8,159 nt of DNA from Anaerolineales bacterium (GCA_030606845.1 JAUWFP010000083.1:1-8159), one strand, 5' to 3'. Positions 1 through 6,521 are shown, numbered from the stretch's first letter. Made by a program: numbers and translations. Notes: generated from the sequence alone by a model not told the origin.

Positions 1-713
1 CGATCAGCAGAAATATCGAGCGGTCCTGCAGGGTCAACGCCGTCTATAACAAGATTGATGCCTGATGTAATTACAGCGACCCACTCTGGCCCCGATGGAC
101 TCGGGAACCACTGCACCGCAAGGGGCATACTCGACCGTGGAAAAGCACGAAGCCTCCGACCAGCAACAATCGTTTGATTGGATGGAATAATGGCACCGCC
201 ATTGGCTTCACCAAATTCGGTAAATTGTGTCGGCTCAACTCCTGACTCGATTTCCTCTTCCGCAGAAGCAAGTTCGACAGATGATGGTGATGTCGTTGAA
301 GCATGTGCTGGTGCCTCATAGATGGCTGAAAAATGAGAGGGGATCGTTTTAATAGGGCGGGGCTGATCGTCATCCTCATCGAGCATCAACATCGGGCTGA
401 CGTGCAGGGTCGCGTAGGCTACCCCGCCGGAGTACACATCGAGAAGGAAAGCATCCGCGGCATCGGGCGGATGATGCAGCAGATCAGGGGTTGTTGCACC
501 AAGAGCGATATCGGTGATGATTCCAAAGAACGTGCTGCCGGTTTTTCGGCTCTGGATGACGACATATCGGCCAACGGCGAGTTTCTCGATAGCATATCGC
601 GGATCTAATTTCACCTGCAGACCGGCGGAAAGCGATCCGTCCAGGACAATTCCGAGAGGGCGTTCATCTCGTTTGGGACCGAAATAGGCGTCGAGTTCAG
701 ATGAGTCTGACAT
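1..713 (-). CDS. HerA-like protein, N-terminal HAS-barrel part; abnormal C-terminal part; cut by the window edge
   Basis: The frame is open from the ATG at 713-711 to the left edge (237 full codons, no stop). Residues about 18-132 match the HAS-barrel of HerA-type hexameric DNA translocases, which process DNA ends with NurA: a G-I-V-x-D-G-S-L strand, then E-K-L-A-V-G-R-Y-V-V-I and F-F-G-I-I-T-D, ending in K-T-I-P-S-H-F-S. In HerA the Walker A (G-K-S/T) domain should follow within roughly 50 residues. None is seen up to residue 237. Residues about 135-165 are a Ser/Thr/Glu-rich linker, and about 174-237 form a beta-rich stretch (R-R-L-R-A-F-P-R-S, V-I-T-S-G-I-N-L-V-I-D-G, L-D-I-S-A-D-R) that recalls a Planctomycete protein family, from memory only. 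By hand count GC3 falls from about 57% (codons 1-130) to about 37% (131-237). It is the third gene after nurA, 57 nt behind its neighbour. HerA N-terminus is likely; the rest may be a fusion or an assembly chimera. Confidence 0.72.
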   Translation of the reverse strand, partial: MSDSSELDAYFGPKRDERPLGIVLDGSLSAGLQVKLDPRYAIEKLAVGRYVVIQSRKTGSTFFGIITDIALGATTPDLLHHPPDAADAFLLDVYSGGVAYATLHVSPMLMLDEDDDQPRPIKTIPSHFSAIYEAPAHASTTSPSSVELASAEEEIESGVEPTQFTEFGEANGGAIIPSNQTIVAGRRLRAFPRSSMPLAVQWFPSPSGPEWVAVITSGINLVIDGVDPAGPLDISAD

Positions 714-719
714 AGATCG

Positions 720-726
720 TCCTCTT
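720..726 (-). promoter_or_regulatory. Shine-Dalgarno site of the HerA-like gene
   Basis: Read on the minus strand this is AAGAGGA. The AGAGG core lies 7 nt before the ATG at 713-711. It fixes that start over in-frame TTG codons further upstream, for example at 734-732. Confidence 0.6.
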
Positions 727-770
727 GCGTTCAATATCAATGGCTGCGGCGTAAGCGGTCATGGATAGTC

Positions 771-1373
771 TCACTCCTTTATGCGCAGGCCGCGCAGGAT
801 GTTCTCCAGGCGAGTGAGGTCCTGTGCGAGCAAACGGGCGACTTCGCGGCCGGCTTGAAGCAAAAACCGCTCGTGTTCCTCTTCAGGCCTCGCTTGCGCA
901 GACAAACGCAAAGTGGTTGCTAGAAGTTCGTCGACAGGGAGTTGATGCGCGTTCAGAATCATCTGTAGGAAATGAAGCCGCGAGGTGAAATCAACCGAGT
1001 CTTCAGGTACCATGCTGAAGACCGAAGCCAATGTAAGCGGTGGTTGTGGGGGCAGGGATTGATGAAATCCATCATCATCGTGGAAGCCAACGGCCAAAGC
1101 GCTGAATTCAACGGGAACCTGGCGATTGAGTTGTCCATCCGCGATTTGTTCTTGCGGAACTTCATCAAGCGCAGCTAATTGCCGGGCGAACTGGTCATCC
1201 GTGATGCTGATGTCGTACACCAGCCCGACAACGTAACTGCGCCCGCCTTGCGCTTCCGCCTGACAAAGAGAGCCGAACACAGGGAGTGTGTTCTCAGATA
1301 TCTGCATGGCGCCCACGAATCCACGTGTACTACAGCGTGTCACGCGCCCGATCATCATTGGCGATTCCGGCAT
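771..1373 (-). CDS. HAS-barrel-like conserved protein of the NurA-HerA cluster
   Basis: This 200-aa soluble protein has no signal peptide or membrane segment. Residues about 8-60 read like a HAS-barrel core: I-G-R-V, a T-R-G-F-V-G strand, P-V-F-G-S, and V-V-G-L-V-Y-D-I-S-I, the pattern that in HerA N-termini mediates subunit and NurA contacts. The middle holds N-R-Q-V-P-V-E-F-S-A-L-A-V-G-F and L-P-P-Q-P-P. Residues about 130-197 are predicted helical and charged. From memory, similar stand-alone proteins accompany NurA/HerA genes in Chloroflexota; this is not checked. It starts 11 nt after the nurA stop and is co-directional, so co-transcription is very likely. It probably acts as an accessory or adaptor subunit of the NurA-HerA machine (inference). 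The ATG at 1373 is chosen over the adjacent TTG at 1376 because of the GGGAGG just upstream. A later Met pair (residues 6-7) is a less likely start. Confidence 0.72.
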   Translation of the reverse strand: MPESPMMIGRVTRCSTRGFVGAMQISENTLPVFGSLCQAEAQGGRSYVVGLVYDISITDDQFARQLAALDEVPQEQIADGQLNRQVPVEFSALAVGFHDDDGFHQSLPPQPPLTLASVFSMVPEDSVDFTSRLHFLQMILNAHQLPVDELLATTLRLSAQARPEEEHERFLLQAGREVARLLAQDLTRLENILRGLRIKE

Positions 1374-1377
1374 CAAT

Positions 1378-1383
1378 CCTCCC
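1378..1383 (-). promoter_or_regulatory. Shine-Dalgarno site of the HAS-barrel gene
   Basis: The minus-strand GGGAGG lies 4 nt before the ATG at 1373 and between the nurA stop (1387-1385) and that ATG. It supports the ATG at 1373, since the TTG at 1376 would be only 1 nt away. Confidence 0.55.
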
Positions 1384-1384
1384 G

Positions 1385-2569
1385 TTATAACCTGTGTTGT
1401 TTCCGCTGTCCGGTGAGCTGTTTTGTAAGCGCCTTTTGAGATTGTGTGGGGCGCAGACCGTGCCCGAGGAGCGTCCGCTGCAGCATGTCTTCAAAAGCAG
1501 CTCGCTCTTGCGCAGGGATAACTGCCACTTCATGGGCTCGCACCAGTGTATAGGGGAACCCTCCTGTCGTCTGGCAATCCTTCAAAATACCGGCATGAAC
1601 GCGATTAAGCAGTCCGGGGTCTTGTGCGACCCAGATCGGGATTTCGACGCGCACAACCGTGCCGTCGGCATCAGTATTCAGATAGAAGAAATAGACTTCA
1701 TGACCGGCCGTGCGGAAATCGCGATTTAAGGGTGATGCAGAAATGAAGAGCGCGCTGCGATGACCGGGCGGCAGCAATTTGGTGAAAATCGCACGGTCCG
1801 TTAAACCGCGGAAAGGGGTAAGGCGTAGCGTTTCCTGGGTAATCTGACCATCTGGCAGCCCGGCAAGGTGGATTAGCGCGAGCACACTTACGCTCCGGGG
1901 GCGGTCGATGAAGCCGGCCAGGCCAGCCTTAGAGGAACGCAAACGATCGAGCAGTTTCAGGTACTGCTGGAGATAAAGATCCGTCTCCCGAGATGTCGAT
2001 CCGCCGGTTTGCAGCGCCATCCACAGTAGCAGGCTGTTGTCTAGAATTGCGAGAGTCTGTTCCCCAGCCAGGCTTTCAGCTCGTTCTGCGAGAGTTTTCA
2101 TCTCGGCGACATCGCGCCGCAGGTTTACATAAGCATTCTGGACAGGATGATCTGCTTCGTCGTAAAGGTCTTCAATTTCAAAAAAGAGCCGGGATTCCTG
2201 TTGGATCGTGGGGGCTTCGCCGCTGCCGTGTGAAACGACGATGCTGCCTACATTAATGAGGTAATAAAAAGCGGCTGCGTGGCGATCCGGATAGATTTGT
2301 GAGCCATCGGCGCCGATCACGTGGAGACCCTGCGGGGCTGTAGGCGGCGGGAATGTCAGGTTGAGCGTTTCTTCGGTGGGGATTGCACCTGTCCAGCGGT
2401 CCCCCGCCTTTTTAATCTTGGATTGCAGGTCGGAGTGATCGAGTTCGGCCGTGAAGTGCAGTGCTTTAATAGCTTTTGGGATCATCGCGGACACCTGCAG
2501 ACTCCGCTCATAAAGGGCTTGGCCGAGCTCTTGCATCTGTGGAAGTAAGGAAGGCAGATGGATTCCCAT
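1385..2569 (-). CDS. nurA: NurA-domain nuclease
   Basis: This 394-aa protein is a NurA-type nuclease. The family has an RNase H-like fold, depends on Mn2+, and resects DNA ends together with the HerA translocase. Visible signatures, numbered from the ATG at 2569: G-A-D-G-S-Q-I (about 86-92) with metal-binding Asp88; L-A-I-L-D-N-S-L-L-L (173-182) with the second acidic residue Asp177; A-G-F-I-D-R-P-R-S (218-226); L-T-D-R (256-259); the C-terminal strand E-I-P-I-W-V (309-314); and R-A-H-E-V-A (344-349), the position of the family's conserved His/basic motif. The N-terminal ~60 residues are helical. Length is normal for bacterial NurA. An upstream TTG at 2599 would add ten codons, but it lies inside a perfect -10 box, so the ATG at 2569 is preferred. 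No strong ribosome site is seen before it. It is the first gene of the leftward unit, followed by the HAS-barrel protein and the HerA-like ORF. Confidence 0.88.
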   Translation of the reverse strand: MGIHLPSLLPQMQELGQALYERSLQVSAMIPKAIKALHFTAELDHSDLQSKIKKAGDRWTGAIPTEETLNLTFPPPTAPQGLHVIGADGSQIYPDRHAAAFYYLINVGSIVVSHGSGEAPTIQQESRLFFEIEDLYDEADHPVQNAYVNLRRDVAEMKTLAERAESLAGEQTLAILDNSLLLWMALQTGGSTSRETDLYLQQYLKLLDRLRSSKAGLAGFIDRPRSVSVLALIHLAGLPDGQITQETLRLTPFRGLTDRAIFTKLLPPGHRSALFISASPLNRDFRTAGHEVYFFYLNTDADGTVVRVEIPIWVAQDPGLLNRVHAGILKDCQTTGGFPYTLVRAHEVAVIPAQERAAFEDMLQRTLLGHGLRPTQSQKALTKQLTGQRKQHRL

Positions 2570-2598
2570 AGTGTTTGTCTTTCGAACAACCGTTCGCA

Positions 2599-2626
2599 AT
2601 TATAGCCTAAGACCAAGTGAAGGCAA
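2599..2626 (-). promoter_or_regulatory. Sigma70-type promoter of the nurA unit
   Basis: On the minus strand a perfect TATAAT (2604-2599) is preceded, after a 16-nt spacer, by TTGCCT (2626-2621, four of six matches to TTGACA). Transcription would start near 2592, giving a leader of about 23 nt before the nurA ATG. Confidence 0.65.
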
Positions 2627-2731
2627 TCTCGTCCGCTTGACCCGCATAGTACCGCGGTCTACAATCGAGCGGTGTAACTGCGCTCCCCATCTGTGTGGTG
2701 GAGCACGGTTGTTTCCGGCGCGCGCTGTATA

Positions 2732-2740
2732 TGCTATACT
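2732..2740 (+). promoter_or_regulatory. Extended -10 promoter of the rightward membrane operon
   Basis: TGCTATACT matches the extended -10 pattern TGnTATAAT with one change. There is no good -35 at 16-18 nt; a TTGTTT at 2709-2714 sits 20 nt away, which is long. Initiation would fall at about 2746-2749, at or just before the ATG at 2749, implying a leaderless or nearly leaderless mRNA. Confidence 0.5.
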
Positions 2741-2748
2741 GCGCGGCG

Positions 2749-3000
2749 ATGGAGGGAAAGACAAAGGTGCAGCGAAGACTTGCTCGAAAACTTCGTCGAT
2801 CTGGACTGGGCGGCTTGGTCGCAGCCTTTCTCGACGCTGGCGGGCCTATTTTGACATTGGGCGCTCAAGCGGCGTATCTACTCAACCCCTTCATGAGCGG
2901 TCCTTCTGGAACATGGAATGAATTCGGAAAAATAATGGAAGATCCGGACGCCATCTCGGAGCTGATTGTGATGCTCAGGAAGAAGGAAGAACCCCAATGA
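2749..3000 (+). CDS. Small conserved-looking protein of unknown function, first gene of the membrane operon
   Basis: An 83-aa protein with a strongly basic N-terminus (K/R-rich residues 4-18), a moderately hydrophobic middle (about 19-47, G-G-L-V-A-A-F-L-D-A and L-G-A-Q-A-A-Y-L-L) and an acidic/helical tail with M-E-D-P-D. The middle is too short and polar to call a firm membrane helix; a peripheral or hairpin association is possible. From memory, similar small proteins precede DUF6754-type genes in Anaerolineae. No known function. The stop overlaps the next start by 4 nt (ATGA at 2997-3000), so translation is probably coupled. I chose the ATG at 2749 because it sits 8 nt after an extended -10 box. 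The frame also runs back to a GTG at 2695, but that start would lie upstream of the promoter and has no ribosome site. Confidence 0.68.
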   Translation: MEGKTKVQRRLARKLRRSGLGGLVAAFLDAGGPILTLGAQAAYLLNPFMSGPSGTWNEFGKIMEDPDAISELIVMLRKKEEPQ

Positions 3001-3746
3001 GCGGCGTGGATCTCACTGGTCTCATTATCCTGCTGCTGTTCGTCGGTCTTCTGATATTCTTCATGACCATCGATCGCCGGCGGCCTGCTACTTTCAGGCC
3101 CATCAAAGGCTACGAAGCTCTAAAGGGAGTGATCGAGCGCGCGGTCGAGGCAGGGGAGCGAGTTCACCTATCGCTCGGAACAGGGTCGGTCATCGGGACC
3201 GATTGCGCGCCTGCGCTGGCTGGGCTGGCGATCCTGACAAGCATTGCCGAGAAGACGACGATGAGTGACAAACCGGTTGTTGCCACAACCGGGGATGGGG
3301 CGATGGCAATCTTGGCGCAGGATACCTTGCGCAAGGTGTATTCCGACGCTAGAGCCTTGCCCCGCTATAGTCCCATCTCCGGGCGAATGCTAGGGCCTAC
3401 CCCCTTTTCTTATGTTGCCAACTTGCCGATACTGCTGGGCAGTGAAGACATCTCCGTTCACGTACTGGCCGGTTCCTTCGGCGCAGAAGGAGCATTGGCA
3501 GCCGATTTTGGTGAGAGGCAGGGGGCTTTTGTTTTAGCAGGGACGGATGACGCACAATCACAAGCCTTGCTTTATGCGACTGCTGAGCATCCTTTAATCG
3601 GTGAGGAGATCTTTGCGGGTGGAGCGTACCTGAATGTGGGGCGGGTTCACAGGGCAAGTTTAAGAGTGCAAGATGCTGTGCGGATGCTCATTATTACGGG
3701 GATCGTTATCGGCGCCGTTCTTAGCCTTCTGGGAGTGATCCGTTGA
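2997..3746 (+). CDS. DUF6754-like membrane protein
   Basis: A 249-aa protein with one transmembrane helix at each end (about 7-25 and 228-247) and about 200 soluble residues between. The soluble part has V-H-L-S-L-G-T-G-S-V-I-G (56-67), V-A-T-T-G-D-G-A-M-A-I-L-A-Q-D-T-L-R (95-112), P-Y/F-S-Y-V-A-N, V-H-V-L-A-G-S-F-G-A-E-G-A-L (154-167) and E-E-I-F-A-G-G-A-Y-L (203-212). I recognise this as the DUF6754 type, found from memory in Chloroflexota; no biochemical function is known to me. The D-x4-K/R-x segment after TM1 (D-R-R-R) suggests, by the positive-inside rule, that the soluble domain is cytoplasmic. It overlaps both neighbours by 4 nt (ATGA upstream, TTGA downstream), so stoichiometric coupled synthesis with them is likely. 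Confidence 0.8.
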   Translation: MSGVDLTGLIILLLFVGLLIFFMTIDRRRPATFRPIKGYEALKGVIERAVEAGERVHLSLGTGSVIGTDCAPALAGLAILTSIAEKTTMSDKPVVATTGDGAMAILAQDTLRKVYSDARALPRYSPISGRMLGPTPFSYVANLPILLGSEDISVHVLAGSFGAEGALAADFGERQGAFVLAGTDDAQSQALLYATAEHPLIGEEIFAGGAYLNVGRVHRASLRVQDAVRMLIITGIVIGAVLSLLGVIR

Positions 3747-4405
3747 AGATCGGAACCTATTTATTATGGGCGGCCATGGCCGTCGGTACCGGGATCATCG
3801 TCCTGTTGGGTTACTTCGTTCAGATCGATCAAATTCCCGCGGATAGTCTCATTGGCAACATTTTCACATTACGCCTGCTGATCATGGGTTGGGCGGTCTT
3901 GCTGGCGGCAGTCGCGTTGGGCATCGGTCTTTTCAATTTGTTCTTGGTCCACTGGACGAAGGTCAGTCGGCAGGGACCTGGATGGAAGTACAGTGCAATA
4001 TTAATCGTTGCCTTTGTGCTCACGCTCCTTCTGGGGTTGATCTTAGGCCCCGATAGTCGAGTGGTCCTGTTTCTCTTCAATTCCATTCAGGTACCAGTTG
4101 AGACAAGCTTGATGGCTTTGCTGGCGATCACATTATCGCTTGCTGGTTTTCGCTTGGTGGCGCAGAGAAGAGATCTCATAAGCCTTGTCTTTGTTGGAAC
4201 CGCGCTGCTCGTGTTAATCGGTTCCGGCCCCGGCATATTATCTACGGAGGGGCTGTTCTTTAGTTTCTTCGCTGGCCTAAGAAATTGGCTGGTGCAGGTG
4301 GCTGCCGCTGGAGGCGCGCGCGGCATCCTCCTAGGAGTAGCCCTGGGATCTATCGTGACGGGTCTCCGAGTTTTACTGGCCGTTGACCGGCCATACGGGG
4401 AATAA
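3743..4405 (+). CDS. Polytopic membrane protein of unknown function (about six helices)
   Basis: A 220-aa very hydrophobic protein. Likely transmembrane segments lie near residues 5-25, 43-70, 82-102, 119-139, 145-163 and 190-213. Loops are short, with basic residues at K73/R76 and R142-R143. The C-terminus has a distinctive A-A-A-G-G-A-R-G-I-L-L-G-V-A-L-G-S followed by V-D-R-P-Y-G-E, which I recall as a conserved ending of an uncharacterised Anaerolineae family. Start is TTG at 3743, sharing four bases with the preceding stop (TTGA); GGGAG at about 3731-3735 can serve as ribosome site. A non-ATG start in a 4-nt overlap suggests translation by re-initiation. No transporter or enzyme motif is visible. 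The neighbours imply it is one membrane subunit of a multi-protein complex (inference). Confidence 0.78.
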   Translation: MKIGTYLLWAAMAVGTGIIVLLGYFVQIDQIPADSLIGNIFTLRLLIMGWAVLLAAVALGIGLFNLFLVHWTKVSRQGPGWKYSAILIVAFVLTLLLGLILGPDSRVVLFLFNSIQVPVETSLMALLAITLSLAGFRLVAQRRDLISLVFVGTALLVLIGSGPGILSTEGLFFSFFAGLRNWLVQVAAAGGARGILLGVALGSIVTGLRVLLAVDRPYGE

Positions 4406-4408
4406 TGC

Positions 4409-6514
4409 ATGGCTGAAATTCGCTGTCCCATGTGCAGCACGATGAATCAGGAAGCTGCGGAAGTCTGCAGCAATTGTGCAGCGCGCCTGACACCGCTTGT
4501 CGCTGGTACGCCCCCTTCAGACCAACAGGTATCTACCCCGGAGGGGGTTTCACCTCCGGGCCCAGAAGCGCCCGGTGCCGAGGATGATTGGCTGGCGAAC
4601 ATCCGCTCCGATGCAATAATGGGTTCGGGCGCGGAAGAAGATCCTGCAGCGGAGACGGATAGACCGGATGAGGCTACGCCAGATTGGCTAGGAAGGTTGC
4701 GGGAAGCTGATTCGGGTGTCGAGGAAGGGCCGCCTTCCGAAGAAATTCCCGATTGGATGGATGATTTCTTAGCCGCTGGCGATGAAGAATCTGATGAGGA
4801 AGTTCCGGAGTGGCTTTCACGGGTTCGCGAGCGAAGGGAAGCTCAAACGGATGACCAGCCCGAGTCAGGCGAGGGTGAAGATTGGATCACACGTTTAAGG
4901 GAGGACACGCCCGGCGAGCAGCCAGCCGGTGTAGAAGGCCTCAAGCCTTCTCCAGATGAAGAGGAATCAATCGAGCGGCCAGCGCCGCGAGCATTGGATC
5001 CCAGCCCGCCACCAGATGCGCCTGATCCGGTACCTCAAGATGAGATATTGCCGGAACAAGCAATACCCTCACACGAAATCGATGACAGCGCAGGCAGTAT
5101 CGCTGAAGACCCCCAGCCCGTCGTGGGGGAACCCATACCTCCTGAAGAGGAGACGGAATGGTTCCCTGTCCCAGATGAGAGTGAATTGTTGGATGCGAAA
5201 GGGCTCCCACATGTCCCCGCCTTACTCGACGAAGAAACCGGGGAGCAGCCCTTCAGCGAAATCAGTGATCTGAACCTGGATTCAATAGAACTCCCGGATT
5301 GGCTGGGAGAGTCGAAACCAGAGACTCCATCAGCGGCTGGAGAGGAAGAAGAGAAGCTTGACCTGGCACCGGCAACGCTTCCATCCTGGCTTGAAGCTAT
5401 GCGGCCGGTTGACACTTTCCGCTCAGAAATAGCGATTGAATCAGATGAAGTGCAGCCGGTTGAATCAGCGGGCCCGCTTGCTGGATTGCGCGGAGTATTA
5501 ATGGCTGAGCCGGTAGTCGCTATGCCGCGAACAGCGAGCACTGCAGCGGCTCGATTAGAGGTTACCGAACGTCAATACGCGCAAGCTGAACTGCTGCAGC
5601 GCCTTGTAGAAGAAGAGGAGAGGGAGATCCCGCCCGTAAAGGCAGAGAGACGCAGGCTGCCTCTCATGCGTTGGGCGATAGCCCTCATCCTGCTTCTCGC
5701 TGTGATTTTACCTTTCGGTTTCAACCAGCTTGGTGTTGAAGGGTACGCCCTCCCGAGTGTGGTATCCAGGGACCTCGCGCCCTTGATCAATCTTATGGGC
5801 AGCATCCCAACGGATCGCCCAGCGCTGGTTGTATTCGATTACACGCCCGGTTATAGCGGTGAACTCGATACTGTCGCCGGCGCTTTGCTTGAGCATGCTG
5901 TAATGCGCTCACTCCCAATCGTAACCGTTTCGACTCGCCCAACGGGACCACCACTGGCGGAGGGGTTGCTAAATAAAATCGGCGCCGGTTACGGTGCTGT
6001 AAACGGAGAGAGCTACCTGCACTTGGGTTATCTATCCGGAGGACCGACTGCGGTTCAACTTTTTGCGATTGCCCCGCGCAGCGTAGTTTTATCCGGGTAT
6101 CACCTTCCCGAATCGCTTTCTGAAGGCTCGGTTTGGGAATCGCCTTTGCTCCAGGGAGTGCACAGGTTATCGGATTTCAATCTGGTCATCGTGATAACGG
6201 CAGGAACAGATACGGCACGTACATGGGTGGAACAAACCCACCCATGGATTGGGAATACTCCTCTGGTGATGGTGTTAAGCACTGGAGCGGAACCGCTGGT
6301 GCGCCCTTACTTTGAAGCCGTCGAGCCTCGGGTGGCTGGAATCCTCACCGGATTACCGGCAGCCGTATCGTATCGGCAGTACAGCGGACTGCCGCTTGAT
6401 TCAGGTGTGCAATGGGATGCTTTTGGGGTAGGTATGTTGGCCGTTGAATTAATCTTGATCGCGGGTGGAGCCTATGGAGTTGGCTTGTGGCTCTTACGTT
6501 TGCGGAAGCGTTAA
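4409..6514 (+). CDS. Zinc-ribbon, acidic Trp-motif tail and membrane-anchored alpha/beta domain protein
   Basis: This 701-aa protein of unknown function has four parts. Residues 1-25 form a zinc ribbon (C6-x2-C9-x10-C20-x2-C23). Residues about 30-380 are acidic, Pro/Glu/Asp-rich and probably disordered, with recurring D/E-W-L/I/M motifs (Trp at 61, 93, 116, 135, 159, 298, 327, and a weaker one at 251). Residues about 381-415 are helical and charged, leading to transmembrane helix 1 (about 419-436). Residues 437-672 alternate hydrophobic strands and helices (A-L-V-V-F-D-Y-T-P-G-Y-S-G-E at 472-485, P-I-V-T-V-S-T-R-P-T-G-P, L-V-I-V-I-T-A-G-T-D-T-A), suggesting an alpha/beta domain outside the membrane. 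Helix 2 (about 673-696) ends in R-L-R-K-R. Both termini should be cytoplasmic. I recall the alpha/beta part from Chloroflexota proteins but no function. The ATG at 4409 is 3 nt after the previous stop, so it belongs to the same operon. Confidence 0.82.
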   Translation: MAEIRCPMCSTMNQEAAEVCSNCAARLTPLVAGTPPSDQQVSTPEGVSPPGPEAPGAEDDWLANIRSDAIMGSGAEEDPAAETDRPDEATPDWLGRLREADSGVEEGPPSEEIPDWMDDFLAAGDEESDEEVPEWLSRVRERREAQTDDQPESGEGEDWITRLREDTPGEQPAGVEGLKPSPDEEESIERPAPRALDPSPPPDAPDPVPQDEILPEQAIPSHEIDDSAGSIAEDPQPVVGEPIPPEEETEWFPVPDESELLDAKGLPHVPALLDEETGEQPFSEISDLNLDSIELPDWLGESKPETPSAAGEEEEKLDLAPATLPSWLEAMRPVDTFRSEIAIESDEVQPVESAGPLAGLRGVLMAEPVVAMPRTASTAAARLEVTERQYAQAELLQRLVEEEEREIPPVKAERRRLPLMRWAIALILLLAVILPFGFNQLGVEGYALPSVVSRDLAPLINLMGSIPTDRPALVVFDYTPGYSGELDTVAGALLEHAVMRSLPIVTVSTRPTGPPLAEGLLNKIGAGYGAVNGESYLHLGYLSGGPTAVQLFAIAPRSVVLSGYHLPESLSEGSVWESPLLQGVHRLSDFNLVIVITAGTDTARTWVEQTHPWIGNTPLVMVLSTGAEPLVRPYFEAVEPRVAGILTGLPAAVSYRQYSGLPLDSGVQWDAFGVGMLAVELILIAGGAYGVGLWLLRLRKR
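4580..5407 (+). repeat. Seven or eight tryptophan motif repeats in the disordered tail
   Basis: Within the 701-aa protein (residues 58-333) a short motif of the form acidic/Pro-D/E-W-L-x2-hydrophobic-R recurs: E-D-D-W-L-A-N-I-R, P-D-W-L-G-R-L-R-E, P-D-W-M-D-D-F-L, P-E-W-L-S-R-V-R-E, E-D-W-I-T-R-L-R-E, P-D-W-L-G-E-S and P-S-W-L-E-A-M-R, with a degenerate T-E-W-F. The first five are 19-32 residues apart; the last two are further on. The intervening sequence is unrelated and the DNA is not repetitive, so the repeat is at protein level. Confidence 0.75.
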
Positions 6515-6515
6515 T

Positions 6516-6521
6516 GAGAGG
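6516..6521 (+). promoter_or_regulatory. Ribosome binding site of the second six-helix membrane gene
   Basis: GAGAGG lies in the 17-nt gap after the preceding stop, 10 nt before the ATG at 6532. The spacing is a little long but it is the only purine-rich match. Confidence 0.4.

Noticed and set aside
333..608. Plus-strand open frame of 91 codons
   Set aside because: It lies opposite the HAS-barrel part of the HerA-like gene, whose frame gives clear family motifs; the plus-strand product has no recognisable pattern.
697..762. Short minus-strand ORF (21 codons, ATG at 762) overlapping the start of the HerA-like gene in another frame
   Set aside because: It has no good ribosome site and no recognisable sequence; it is likely to be chance in the 57-nt gap.
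2695..2748. GTG-initiated extension of the 83-aa protein by 18 codons
   Set aside because: The extension is Cys/aromatic-rich, has no ribosome site, and spans the putative promoter; the ATG at 2749 is favoured.
5035..5541. Antisense open frame of 168 codons opposite the acidic tail
   Set aside because: The Ser-rich composition is the mirror of Glu/Asp/Pro codons on the sense strand; the sense frame has domain structure and operon context.
6222..6246. Perfect 9-bp inverted repeat with a 7-nt loop (arms CATGGGTGG/CCACCCATG)
   Set aside because: It is inside the 701-aa coding region with no U-tract, and one such repeat by chance in 8 kb is not surprising; not a terminator.
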